64,000 bases of DNA from Pohlia nutans (lineage: Eukaryota > Streptophyta > Bryopsida > Bryales > Mniaceae), in NCBI GenBank assembly GCA_022496805.1, contig CM040088.1, forward strand, positions 6,913,001 to 6,977,000, given 5' to 3'. The notes beneath the pieces were generated by a model, which saw only the letters and a program-made list of their open reading frames with translations, ran no database searches and was not told the DNA's origin. The translations under genes were made by a program, and so were the position numbers. Position 1 is the first letter of the stretch. Each line of letters opens with the position of its first letter. Shown one piece after another: positions 12,781-24,139 of the stretch.

Positions 12781-12806
12781 AAACCCTAACCCTAACTCTA
12801 ACAATT
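12781..12806 (+). repeat. Short interstitial telomere-like tract
   Basis: Reads AACCCTAACCCTAACTCTAA, about three units close to the plant telomere strand (CCCTAAA) but with a 6-base period. It is too short to imply a former chromosome end. It may be a telo-box-like element of the transposon's leader. Confidence 0.35.
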
Positions 12807-13335
12807 GCAATTCCTAATCCAGCCCCAACAATTGCAATGGTGCACACACTTGCTTTGATTTTGATGTGAGGGACCAATATGTTCCTGCTATTTATATGCC
12901 TGTTTATTTTCTACACTGGTGCAATCAATTCTATCACAAATTTCTAGATTGAACTCCACCCATTTAAGGATTCTATACGTACATAAAGGAATCATAAATA
13001 ATGATTTGGGCATGACATTGAATGATCAACATATTTTTATGAAGGAGTATTTCACATAATCACATAAGACAACCTAGACACTCTTTTAATTAATCTGACC
13101 AACTTCACTTATCCATATCAACGATTGCAAAGCCTAACCAAAACATGCTAATAATCTTCTAGCCAATTCAATGACACTAATGTTTGACACCTAAGGCAAG
13201 GTAAACAAGAATAGACAAAGGACATTATATTGGTTAATGCAGATTGGATTTCCAGTTATCTTGTGAAGTAGTGGCATAGCACCTTTTGAGAACAGTGCCA
13301 ATTATGGGTCATTTAGAGCAAAGTCATGTACAAAG
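12807..13335. other. Transposon interior, no gene seen
   Basis: Non-coding part of the 9.1-kb transposon between the helicase-like exon and a nested TTAA MITE. Mixed composition, no open frames of note, no repeats recognised. Confidence 0.5.
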
Positions 13336-13577
13336 TTAACCCCTAAAGGACCAAGAAGCCCAATTAAACGTCATGTGTTTTTTATTAGATTTGAGTAAGT
13401 CTTTTGTGAACTTCCTTTCCTTCAAATTTCTTTAACTTTTGACCAACTCATGCAATGTTCTTCATTGATTCTGGTGATATAAAATTTAGTTTAATTTTAA
13501 TTATGTTTTTCACACTATGATTGATTGAATTTGTCATTTTAAAACCATGAACCCTGACTTGGTCCTTTAGGGGTTAA
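13336..13577. mobile_element. TTAA-flanked MITE, family A, nested in the 9.1-kb transposon
   Basis: Ends TTAACCCCTAAAGGACCAAG and TTGGTCCTTTAGGGGTTAA. The interior is collinear with 3,139-3,365 (shared blocks such as GCAATGTTCTTCATTGATTC). Being inside the large transposon, it inserted after that element arrived or travelled with it. Confidence 0.8.
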
Positions 13578-14216
13578 AGTTCTTATATGTGAAGACAATG
13601 ACTCAATCAGCTTGAGGAGCTCTCATTTGTTTAACTTTGCAAGACAAGATGTCACGGATTCCTTTTCATGCTAATTTAAAGGTTGCTCTTTAGACTGTTA
13701 CTGATCAAAACCACTACTACTAGTAATACATAAATAAAACAAGGGTCATGTTTGAAGTATAAAACATAGAATGTGATTGAGCTGCAAAGGATAATATAGT
13801 ATAATATCAAGTATAATATCAATGTGAAACAAAATCACACATGAAGGAGTGATTGAGCTGCAAGTACTTCACATACCATAAATAATATACACACACAATA
13901 AATAATACCAATGTGAAGCAAAATCACACATGAAGGAGTAACTGAGCAACAACTACTTCAAAGACCATTATTAAATTTCGTTTTTCACTGTAAATCCCTC
14001 TGTAAATCCAGAATCATGGGTGCATTGTAGGGACAATCCCAAAACCTCATATGTTGCACCGTACAAAACTCTCAAGAAAAGAAAAGAAAAAATAAACACA
14101 AATTCCATTCCCAATCACGACTTCCAAATTGGTAACCAACTTGCACATTGCCACCACTGCAAACATGCTCCAAAATTCTAGTATACATTGATCTCATTTT
14201 GAGAATGTACACCAAC

Positions 14217-14466
14217 TTAACCCCTAAGCGTATAAAACATCCAATATGGCCATCTGCATCATTGAACTTTGCAATGGTGGCATTTTTTCATTTAACCTCG
14301 GTTTTCTGATTGCAATACATCATTTTAAAGCTCTTGTTCTATACTACAAGATCAACAGTGTCGATCGTGTCAAAACGGAGCCATTTTCACATAAACAAAT
14401 GATTTTCAGCAGGAGGTCTAATTTTCCTATACTACAGAACATACGCAGTGGACGCTTAAGGGTCCA
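14217..14466. mobile_element. Degenerate TTAA element
   Basis: The left end TTAACCCCTAAGCG is intact. The right end is only approximately complementary (CGCTTAAGGG) and lacks a clear TTAA. Length and position match the other short TTAA elements. It ends about 12 bases from the donor site of the reductase-like exon. Confidence 0.45.
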
Positions 14467-14477
14467 AATGACCTTAC

Positions 14478-14564
14478 CTTGGCGATGAGCCGCTTCTTAG
14501 CCATAAACAACTTCCAGTCGAAGCTTATGTCGCCGCTGATGTTCCACCCAATCTCTCTTGAATC
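14478..14564 (-). pseudogene. Captured exon resembling glutathione reductase
   Basis: A GC-rich 87-base segment ends at a perfect GTAAGG donor. It encodes DSREIGWNISGDISFDWK followed by a basic helix. The GW.I....FDWK.....K pattern matches the segment after the redox-active CxxxxC helix in plant glutathione reductases. The cysteines and NADPH-binding parts are absent. The acceptor I chose (GAAG at 14565-14568) is weak, so the 5' edge is uncertain. The identity is tentative, but the exon-like GC content and donor inside a transposon are clear. Confidence 0.4.
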
Positions 14565-14566
14565 CT

Positions 14567-15268
14567 TCACCATCAGAATGCAGGATATTAGTTGACATCA
14601 GCTTAGTTGCACTTGTAAATCAGTTTGCATTCACTCCAAATTTTGGTCACCAAAACCCTGCACTTTTGATAGTCCCACAGAAATAAACACTGAAAAGAGG
14701 GACTTACTTGAAAGTAGCATACTAGTATACTACTTGAGGATGAAGGAATGCAGACTTGAGTTTACAAAACAAAGTAAGGATAGAAAGATTTAGTGCACAT
14801 TCTTACCTGCAAGTGAATACTTCAAGACCCTAGCATGTAAGTTCTATGCAAGATAGGGCTCTGACAGTGTTCACTTCAACTTGACAGAGTTGAGAGAGTT
14901 GACTGCTTATGCAAGATAGAGCTCTGACTGTGCAAAAGTAGGTTTGGTCTCCAAATCTTGATGCAGCCCGAAGTTGAAGTCGGATCACCTCAAAATCCAG
15001 CCCCTGCAAACCCTAAAACAGATGCTTCTGCACACTGTCAGCTTTCAGTACAAAATTAAATGCACTCACTACATTCACAGATTAGATATGAACAAATGAT
15101 TTTCGTATTATTCTTTTGCTACAGCTTGATTGATGCGGCAAGGCTTCAGTCAATCAACAGTGTACGAATTACTACTGCATGCACAGAACTAACTTATTGA
15201 AAAGAAAAAAAGGAATTAAAAAGGAATTAAACATGAGGATCAATTTATTTGGGGTTTAAAACCCTTAC
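14567..15268. other. Transposon interior between captured exons
   Basis: On the minus strand an acceptor-like GGGTTTGCAG near 15,003 is followed by an open frame of about 57 codons, which could be a further captured exon but matches nothing I know. A short duplicated motif (gcaagatagggctctgac / gcaagatagagctctgac) occurs at about 14,850 and 14,910. Nothing else is recognised. Confidence 0.3.
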
Positions 15269-15507
15269 CCCATCTATATCCGATCTGTCAGAACAGAGCT
15301 TGCGGCGAGCCTGACACGTTGCCTTGTAGGCAACGACGATGTGAGCCAATGCGAAGACAGCTGATGAGACCACGAGCAGCGGCAATCTCCTTTGGAAATT
15401 CTCATGCAGAGAGATCTTGAGCGAGAGGATCACGGCGGTACCGATCCCAGAGACGATGGTTACACCCAAGTACCACAGACTCGGAATTCCACATACAGCA
15501 TATGCAC
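15269..15507 (-). pseudogene. Captured exon encoding two membrane segments
   Basis: A 239-base exon sits between a TTGCAG acceptor and a GTAAGG donor. It reads through without stops as a plant-like membrane protein piece. A hydrophobic segment (WYLGVTIVSGIGTAVILSL) is followed by a basic loop (HENFQRR), a second hydrophobic segment (LPLLVVSSAVFALAHIVVAY) and a Cys/Arg-rich cytosolic-looking stretch. The intact splice sites and frame imply recent capture or constraint. I cannot name the parent gene. Its phase does not match the neighbouring LRR exon, so a direct splice between them would be out of frame. Confidence 0.5.
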
Positions 15508-15822
15508 CTGCAATTCATACAACATTCAGCAATCATCAATGGAATGTAAACTCAGGTATATGGTTGAACTTTACCAAAGATCCATGTTTAATAATAGAAC
15601 ATTCAGAAATTATCAATGGAATGGATTATTCAGAAAGTGAGCAGACTACTTGTAAGATTGTAGTCTGCTCACTTCCACTGCTATTGTGTCAGCGGCATCA
15701 CGGAAGGGCAGGGCGGGGGTGACTTGTGCATTACAGAACCAGAGCATAAAAAAGGGTGACTGCCTTCCTGCCTGTACCCTCACCTGTACAGATTAGATAT
15801 GAACAGAATGATTCTATTAGCA

Positions 15823-16003
15823 GTTTTGAATAGGTCCTTATGTAGACTTCCTTTTGATTGTCTTTTGATCAACACATGCAATGTTCTTCAAGTGCTGATT
15901 CCGGTGATATAAAATCTGGTCCTATCTGAACTATATTTTTCACAATACTATCGATTGAATTTGTCATTTTAAAACTATGAATCCTTTGCCCTTTAAGGGT
16001 TAA
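15823..16003. mobile_element. TTAA MITE, family A, 5'-truncated
   Basis: Collinear with the right three-quarters of 3,139-3,365, through CCCTTTAAGGGTTAA at the right end. The left terminus is missing, replaced by unrelated sequence. It lies between the membrane and LRR exons, inside the presumed intron. Confidence 0.65.
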
Positions 16004-16090
16004 ACAGGAATGCATCCTGAGGAATCATCAGATCCTAAGAATCGGCAGACAATGAGCAGAGCGGCCACAGCCAAAGTGAATAGAGCTTAC

Positions 16091-16234
16091 AAGTAATACA
16101 ATCTCGTCAAATTACTAAAGCTTTCCGGAATTGAGCCTTCCAGCATGTTACTCGCCAAATCCAGGTACCGAAGGTTCGCCAAAGTGCCAATCTCTGCGGG
16201 CATGTTTCCAATAATAGAGTTGTTGCGCAAATTC
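16091..16234 (-). pseudogene. Captured LRR exon (144 bases)
   Basis: Between a TTTACAG acceptor and a GTAAGC donor lies an exon of exactly 144 bases, that is two 72-base leucine-rich-repeat units. It has phase-2 borders, as is usual for introns that separate plant LRRs. It reads NNSIIGNMPAEIGTLANLRYL and then LDLASNMLEGSIPESFSNL, the plant extracellular LRR consensus (N.L.G.IP.....L..L..L.L). No signal peptide, other LRRs or kinase are nearby. It is therefore one internal exon of an LRR receptor-like gene carried in the transposon. Confidence 0.75.
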
Positions 16235-16267
16235 CTGTAAACATACAAACACCACAAATTCAGTAAA

Positions 16268-16780
16268 ATGGGATTCAACAGCCGAAGCTCTAAAAGACCA
16301 CAACAGCCTTCGAGAAAACCACAACAGCCTTCGAGAAAACCACAACAGCCTTCGACAGCAACAGCCTTCGACACAACAGCCTTCGACACAAAGACCACAA
16401 CAGCCTTCGACACTTACAAGACAGCCTTCACAAGACAAGACAAGACAAGACAGCCTTCACAAGACAAGACAAGACAAGACACTTACAAGACAGCCTTCAC
16501 AAGACAAGACAAGACAAGACCACAACAGCCTTCGACACTTACAAGACAGCCTTCTCTTGTCGCTCACAGTTCACAGGCACTCACAGCCGCTCCAGCCGCT
16601 CCAGCCGCTCCAGCAACACAACGGCCATCGGCAAAGAGAGGAAGAGGAAGAGAAGACGAGCAAAGCTCACAGTTCACAGGCACTCACAGCCGCTCCAGCC
16701 GCTCCAGCAACACAACGGCCATCGGCAAAAAGAGGAAGAGGAAGAGAAGACGAGCAAAGAGAAGACAAGGAAGATGAACG
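16268..16780. repeat. Subterminal minisatellites of the 9.1-kb transposon
   Basis: Three nested tandem arrays. CCACAACAGCCTTCGAGAAAA-type units run over 16,298-16,400. CAAGACAAGACAAGACAGCC-type units run over 16,420-16,555. A unit of about 110 bases (16,562-16,670) is repeated at about 16,671-16,770 and contains CAGCCGCTCCAGC runs. The plus strand is open for 169 codons, but the protein is a Gln/Pro/Arg repeat that follows the DNA repetition. Tandem subterminal arrays are common transposase-binding regions in plant DNA transposons. Here that role is only inferred. Confidence 0.7.
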
Positions 16781-17143
16781 GTACTAACCTATTGAGCCGT
16801 TCGAAACCCTAATGCTACTACCCCTTCAATCCCTGGATATGATACCCGGTTCTTGTTACCTACATCCTTGATACCCTCGTATGTGTACATAGTATCCCAC
16901 CTACACAACAAGGTAATGAGGAAACTGTACATCCACCTAGTTTCATCCAATGTCAATAAACACCTACTATAAAGTCTAGTACCACTACCATACAAATACA
17001 AATGTTATATATCCTTGTAGTGCCCTCCATATATGTACGTAATCACAAACTATAATATGTATACCATATGTATACGTCATACGGCAATGTTCAAATTAAT
17101 ACCCCTCCTGTGCACTCACGTATACTCGTACGTGTTTAGTACA

Positions 17144-17157
17144 GTGCACCCCCCGGG
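17144..17157 (-). repeat. Right terminal inverted repeat of the 9.1-kb transposon
   Basis: GTGCACCCCCCGGG, matching the left end in inverse orientation. It is followed directly by TGTGGTCT at 17158-17165, the second copy of the target duplication. Confidence 0.85.
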
Positions 17158-17165
17158 TGTGGTCT

Positions 17166-19570
17166 TTGTAGGTCTTTTACAGATGAGAAGCACATGTGGA
17201 TAATACTACATCAATATATGTGGTATACAAATCCGAAATCCTCATTTATAAAGACTTACATCTCGTAAATAGTTCTGCCTCTATCGTCGGCATTCATGAA
17301 TCGACATCAATGCTCCGTCATCATGAAAGAAATCATCATCTATGTCTGTCAACACATCAAAGTACTTAGCGTGTTAAACTTCATTCCACATAGTAAGAAC
17401 TGACGATGAATTCAAAATTCTTGACAATGGCAATCTTTCCGGAATATCAGCAATGATGAGATCAAAGGCTGGTTTGGTTTAGCCAGAACTCTCCAAAACC
17501 GACAAGTTTTGTTTTCAACACAGTTCTTCACAAAATCAAAAATTTCACTATATGTTAGAGGAAGGACCGATTGATTTTTTTCATCTTGATACATTTGCAA
17601 AAAATAAATATTTAAAATAAGCTCTTTTAATGCGTTTAAATTTAGTGATGAAGAAACTAGAGTTTTGACCTTCATATGTGATTGAAGCACGGTCGATAGT
17701 TGTTGCCCAGATGAAGAACGAGTTATTCGAGCAATATACATGACTAAAACGTTTCACCTCCTTCAACGCCTTCTTCTCAATAATTTTCTCCCTTGCCTTC
17801 AACTTGTATTTCACTTTCTTTTCGGTTACCAGTTCTTTTTTTGATGTTTTAATTATTTTTTTGAGAACCTCTGTATCCACTCTATAAATATAAGATTCAC
17901 TACTCTTTTATTTATTATGCAATGTTTTTTTGTCTTCGTCATCACATGCACAGAATGTTTTCACACATTCATGGATTCCGACACTCAGTCTTTAAATGAT
18001 CTTGGTTGAAATTTCTTCTTTGAGCAGTCGAATATACAAACAATGCCGATGTAGATTTTGTCAAACATCCACAAATGTAGGTAATGCAACAATAGTCTTC
18101 TTGCCATACATGTCTTGAACTATGTATGTGCGTTTGTGACAACAAGCGAGTAAACAAAGTTTGAATTGAGTTAATAAAATCAAGTGTGAGGTAATGATTT
18201 ATAAAAGTGCTTCAAAATAAATGTTCAATAGAGGTTTTACCAAAGTAACACACGCATTACTACTATGTTTGTTTGATCAAATTCATGAAACTTTAACGTC
18301 TTGGTATATGCACCTTCTGCAATAAACTAATATGTGTAGGTATTGTTCCTCGCAAAATCATCTTCAATTTTTCAATGTAACTTGAAAAATTCATGATGTG
18401 TTCTCTAATTGTAGATGAAATCGACTCGATATCAACCTCTACTTTTGTTCATTCTACAGTTGTCGCTTCCTCAAGCTGTTGATATATTCAACCATGAATT
18501 ATTCCATTAAAACATTTAATTACCTGATACGACAACAAGTTCATATATTAAGTGAATTATTAAAAAAACTTATACAACCTCAAAATATTGTTTTATTCAA
18601 CTATGATTTTAAGTTTATTTTTGAAAATTGGGCTCTTGAGATAATTATAAGCTTTTCGACCCATGAAATATAAATTTCACCACTGAAGGTATGAGACTTT
18701 GTATATAGGTTCCACCAAAGTCATGGCAACTTGCTGTAATTTTTCAAGTTTTATTTTTACATTTTGCGAATGATAATTGTAATGCTTGTTTATCTGCATC
18801 AACAAAGAAAAATTTAATAAAATGTTCACGTAGCAACTACTAAGTCATCGTGAAAACAATGCAATAAAATCTGTTGGATTCGTCAAACCTTCAACTTCGA
18901 TATCAAACTACCGCTTGACACAAAAAAAAAATTCTTTGATTCTTTGATTATGCGTAAAAAATCAATATATGAAGAACACCGCAGATTCATATCTTCAATA
19001 AAAATTCTTCTCCATTATATGGATTAGCAAATGTCTGTTGTTTAATAAAATGTTCGTTTAATTCTTCTAAGAGGGATTTCTGCAACTTTTTTTTAATTGC
19101 AATCTTCCGGGATATACTCTTCGTAGTAAATCTAAGTTGTAAATCTAAGTTGTTGAGGGTCAAATTCGACAAGTAATATTGAAAACCCAAAATTTTCAAA
19201 AAAATAATAGTTTTTTAATTTTAAATTATGTTTATCCTAAATAAGTAACTTAATCAAAAATAAAATTGATAATCAAATAATGAATTTCTATCTATTTAAT
19301 AATTGTAACATCTTTGCAGATCAATTGCACAGGTAATGTTGTTAATACAGTGTTTAAAATTGAATTATAGTTAATTGAAATAACCAATTAATATAAACAA
19401 TTAGTAAAAATTTAGATGGTAAAACAACCAATAAAGGCGTTGAATAAAAATAGCTAATAAACGTTGAAAGTCTGCCCGGCACCGCATTGCAACGAGATAC
19501 TGCATTAGGTGGTTTTTACAGAAGTATTACAAAGAATAAGTTGACAATGTAGGTTTTAAGTCATTGCATC
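17166..19570. other. AT-rich region with decayed minus-strand coding text
   Basis: The right flank of the transposon. Deleting the element plus one copy of the duplication rejoins a plus-strand open frame of about 87 codons across 7,860-8,023 and 17,166-17,270. That supports a clean insertion into pre-existing sequence. Short minus-strand frames at 17,880-17,412 and 19,199-18,987 read as Lys-rich protein with breaks. No family recognised. Confidence 0.35.
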
Positions 19571-19957
19571 ATGGAAAGTGAAGGAGAAGGAGAGAGCTCC
19601 AGGCGTGGATATCGCGCGCACCCGTACCAAGGGCCGCGATCGCAACCATCGCAGAGCCCTCAAGTGCGACCCACACCACAACCACCCCGACATGGTAATT
19701 GATTTAATCATGTTTTGTTTGCTTTCAAATATTTTTCTTGTTTTGACTGTAGTGACGACTTCAGCATACACAATAAGAGAATCAGTGATAGATTAGGGCT
19801 ATGACGTGTATGAGCTTCTCGAGGTAGAAGCGAATGCTCCCGTGCCAGAGATCAAGCAACCGTACCAAAAGAGATGTCATCCAGATGTCGCCAGCCCTTT
19901 AAATCACGATATGGCCGTATTACTGAACGATGCTTATGCCACTCTCTCCAACCCATA
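19571..19957 (+). pseudogene. J-domain (DnaJ) pseudogene, plastid DJC76/77/82 type
   Basis: Exon 1 (19571-19694) starts with ATG, encodes a Ser/Arg/Pro-rich leader and ends at GTAATT. The acceptor TGACTGTAG opens exon 2 at 19753. Exon 2 reads GYDVYELLEVEANAPVPEIK, then a segment with the diagnostic HPD (KRCHPDVASPLNHDMA) and LLNDAYATLSNP, before a TAG at 19955. HPD is the Hsp70-stimulating motif. RCHPD..GP..HDMA and LNDAY..LS(D/N)P are typical of plastid J-proteins that also carry ferredoxin-like domains. Defects: an in-frame TAG just before the J-domain (19794-19796), loss of about three residues before KRCHPD, and no downstream exons. The GC-rich island in very AT-rich DNA suggests a relocated gene fragment. 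Confidence 0.65.
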
Positions 19958-22900
19958 GCGGATAAACCATCTAATAAATTTAACTGGTATAACCAAAAAA
20001 TAAAACTTATGGGTTAATAAATTTTCCTTCAGATTTTATTATTGATAGTGTAAGTTCGATGTAGCATTTACAAATTTTCAACAATATATTTTAAATTAAA
20101 TTATAAATAATATAGTGCTTAAACTGAGGAGGATTGACAATTTATATGAATCCCCAAAATTCAAATTTTTTTTATTAAAATTGTAAAGAACTTTCAAAAA
20201 ATCAGCAAAAACAGCGAGTAAAATTGGAGTTATAAATGCGAACATTGTTTATAGTAAAGAAGACTAAAAAATTATTAAATATTAAACAAATGATGCTAAA
20301 ATTACTACAAACTTTATACAAGGATCTTAATGTACCTAAAATGGATATAAGAAACTTTAGAATCATTCTGAATTAAAAGTTGTCTTGTTTTAAAAGACAA
20401 GCTTATCATAAACTTTGTACAAGATTGAAAATTTTACCATAATAGTACGCAAGGCAAATTGAAAAGCCAATTATACGTTTACGATATTCAGATTGCACTT
20501 AAAAAATTATTTGGAGATGGATAGTGAAGTGAAATGAACAAGATATGCTATTTTTAGCAAAAGCTTTTTAATTTGGACGTTTCAAAATCATTGGAGCAAT
20601 CCCTTTGTTAATCCGAGCTATATTAAACAAGATTATAAGTTAAATCAATGATAAATTCGTTATTTTTTAAGAATTTAATATTTTTCATTAAAATCTCAAG
20701 AAACGGTGAAATTAAAAATCAAATTGGATCATTTTTAAAGTAAAATAAATTAGATCTTATCAAAAGTAGAAAATAAATTTGAAAGATACAAGTAAAGTCA
20801 AATCGATAGTAAAATAAATCTACTTTATTGATTTTTTTAATTTTTTAATTAAATTAATTTTTAAAAATTGACTTAAAGAGTATATAGATAAAATTAAGAG
20901 TGTTGTTTTAATCTCAAAAAACATCTGAAATTTTAAAGAACCATAATTTTTGTGTATATTGGTTCAATTTAAATGTATCTTAACTTATCAGAAACGTTAT
21001 GAATTATGATTTCACATAATTTGAAGTGCAATTAAAAAATCAATAACTAAAAAAAATTCATTACTTGAAAGATTAAGAAAAAATCTATCATAAAATATCA
21101 TTAAATAAAACTTCAAAATACTTGCAATAGAATCAAACATCTTCTCCATTCTCACTAAGAACTCGTTGTGAATCAAAAATAAAAAAATAAACTCATAATA
21201 GGTAAAAAAGAAATATTAAACTTTTCGTATTATTATAAGCTACCTTATATAGAGAGTGAACAAAAGTCTCTTGAGTGAGGAGATGTCACCCGCGACGTCA
21301 ATTCGGAACCATGCAAGCTTTATATTGTTCGTCTGTGAGATACCATTTCATTGTGTCTATCGAATAACTTTCATACTTTTAAATACGAAATTGCACAAGA
21401 ACTGATTTTGCATGTGTTTTTTTATCGACAGTACGACAAATAAATTTATGAAGTTAGAGATTCACTCCACAACATAACAGGAAACTCAACTGAATTAAGA
21501 AGTGAAAGATTTTTACTCATTTATGTCGTTCATGAACACAATGATCTCATTTTTTCTTCAACAATTTTTCAGATGTATTAGGAGCAATTATGTAACAAAT
21601 GTCGTCATAGATCCTCATTGTGCTCTGAATCAATAACATTTTTTCAAATTAAAAGACGGTGATTTTTGTCATGAATTTAGGACATTAAGTCATATTCATT
21701 GTGTCTGGATCAACCTTCAATTGTTCTTAAAAAAAATTCTCTTCGACTTTTTTAGGCGAACTCCTAGATTATTTTATTTCTTTTGTAACTTTCATCTCGT
21801 GATTTTCGTTTGTAACTGACACACAGATAGTTTGTGCACTATTTTGATAGCTATGCCTACACTTGATCTTTAAATTTTTTACATCTGTGTTAAAAGTTAT
21901 ACAAATCTTATTTATTGTCATCATCCTACAAAGCGAAATTCAAAATCGGCACTTGTCAATTGGTACTCTGCGAGCTGCTCAAATAATTGAATATGAATTT
22001 ATTTTAACAATATCACGTGTGCAATGGTTTATATTGTCCACACCATGATCATCTTCTTCAATCTCTGCATTTGTTTTCTTCGTTGTTAAGTTAGAGGGTT
22101 TTAGATCATCTTCTTTTACATTATATACATCTTTCAGTGCAACGATCTTAACATTCGTATCGGTATATATCTCTTCTTTTACATTGTATACACTTTTCAA
22201 AATAACTCTCGACATTTATATCGGTATTTGTCTCTTCTTCTAAGTCCTCTGCTGATTTGATAACAAGAATCTTTTTAATTTTAATAGAGTATTTGCCAAG
22301 TAAATTACTTGATGTATGTTATACTCTATCAACTATTAATCCAAAAGAGCACCAGAATGTGAACATATCTATCAATAGAAGTAGACAAAAATTCAATCTT
22401 TGTCATCTCACAAAATTTTCATATATCTTATTATCTTCTTTAATTCATTATAATTCATTTAAAAAAATGAAAGTGACATTTAATTAATCAATTGTTTATT
22501 ATTTTATTTTTTTGGTACAGAGTAAGGCAATTACCAATCATATTTGTATGAAATAGTAATTTCATACAAATCCTGAACTCTAAATCACTACTGTACATAC
22601 CGTAGAGACCATGAACATTAATATGAGTGAATTAATACAAAAAAATGAATCAAATGTCACATAGTTTATAATATGTTATTTATGAAGATTAATTACAATT
22701 AATCATTTCGTAAGAATTAATAACCAATAAAAGATATTTATGTAATAATAAAATGTTAAAATTAGGCAAAACAAAAATAAAAGTTCATATTTTAATGCTC
22801 CATTCTCTATGTGCCCCCATAGATTTTACGATGAGTTAATTAATTGATGCAGCCATAGTTAGTGCACACGTTCTTCTTCTCATGCTCCTCTGAAATGCCT

Positions 22901-24139
22901 TAGTCGTTGTAATTACCTCTGTTATTTCTTTTTCCGTAGTCAGATTCTTGTGATGATTCAAATCCTAAACTTCTCGTATTTCAAATACTAGTCTAGTGGT
23001 GCCTCATATCCTAGTCTTAAAGTGTTTCAAATTTATCATGTGTTACTATTGTTTTATATATAATTTTATTTTTAATATATTATATTACATAAAATACATA
23101 TTGAGAACATTAACCCTTAAGTGCCCAACCCTTTTTAAGTGTGTTTTTTCTAAGATAAAAGAGCATGGCCTTAATATGATCCTCTATGAGACAAATTATT
23201 TATTTTTCGAAATTTAACCGTATAGATGTTTAAAGAGCTTGCTTGTTAAATAGGATATCAATTTTGAGTGCGAGATTACATAGAAGTTGTGAGATTATAA
23301 CAAGAGAAATGTACATATTCTTTTTTTATTATGCTGCTCCTTCCCACAATGTTGGGAAAATTTGCACATAAGAGTTTTTTGGGATTGGAGGTGACATGAA
23401 CAATTCTATTTTGTGTAAGGATACTAAAATGCATTTTCAAAAACCCTATATATGAATAAAGAGCTATCAAACTTATTTCACAATCCTCCTTGCAATTGTT
23501 GAAATGCAATTTTTTTTACAATTGACAATTTGAAATTGCAAATAACTTCAAATTATTTCTTATATATCTAAATTTTCAATGGACAAAGGCATGGAGTCTC
23601 TTTATTCTTTGTATAAGGATCATTCTCAAAACAAATGAATAATAATAACTTGTTGGATCTCAAAAACAAGTAAATTTATCATATTAGCAACAAAAACGAG
23701 AAAATAGTCATGTATTGTCCTCACTCATTGCTTAAATCGTGCGAGCGACCCTCCAAGAGCACAAGGTACCTTTTAGCGAATGTCATCTCATCAATTATGT
23801 GACCCTATATCCACTAATTGAAGTGGAATGTTCCCAATGTATCCTCTCCATTCCCAGCCCTACTATTCAAGATGTTGCTATAAAAAATTGTAATTAGTCA
23901 TAAGGCCATATCTATTTAAAAAATTAGTATTTTCCCATTAAATTTGTTTTGACCAGTAGATACAATCTTTATGCACATTTTTCAAGTGGAAAATCTTCAA
24001 AATATTATTTCACTATTCCTTTAAACTAATTCAAAGGGCAGCACCCCTTCGTCACTCCAAGAATTGTCAAAAACTACAGGCCATCTTGTACACTTGATAA
24101 CTTTTGCATATGGTAAGATTCAAAAGTCGAGAGACTTCT
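19958..24139. other. Very AT-rich gene-free region
   Basis: Long poly-A and poly-T-rich stretches without convincing coding sequence. Text near 21,810-21,900 resembles 7,180-7,260, indicating a diverged duplicate of the decayed unit there. At 22,100-22,230 a unit of about 70 bases (TCTTCTTTTACATT.TATACA...) is repeated two to three times. At 23,110 a left TTAA end (TTAACCCTTAAGTGCCCAAC) starts with no right partner that I could find. Confidence 0.45.

Larger units (their letters stand above)
8024..17157 (-). mobile_element. 9.1-kb DNA transposon with 8-bp TSD and captured exons
   Basis: The left end is CCCGGGGGGTGCAC (8024-8037) and the right end GTGCACCCCCCGGG (17144-17157): a perfect 14-bp terminal inverted repeat. 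The direct repeat TGTGGTCT flanks it exactly, at 8016-8023 and 17158-17165. Beyond the perfect part the ends still resemble each other (TGTATTAAA versus TGTACTAAA). The element carries a 4.3-kb minus-strand transposase-like frame and, upstream of it, four fragments resembling exons of unrelated host genes. Younger TTAA MITEs are nested in its non-coding part. An 8-bp duplication fits P, hAT or KDZ-type elements. The transposase shows a P/THAP9-like D-x2-H...K..N motif, so a P-related element is my first guess and an undescribed group the second. Two in-frame stops suggest that this copy is now non-autonomous. Confidence 0.8.

Noticed and set aside
12781..12806. Former telomere or chromosome-fusion site
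   Set aside because: Only about three imperfect units with a 6-base period; too short.
16268..16777. 169-codon plus-strand frame
   Set aside because: Its Gln/Pro/Arg-rich protein mirrors the DNA minisatellites; no independent coding signal.
17166..24139. Endogenous giant-virus or Maverick insertion
   Set aside because: AT-rich decayed frames made me consider it, but I saw no capsid, packaging ATPase or polymerase motifs.
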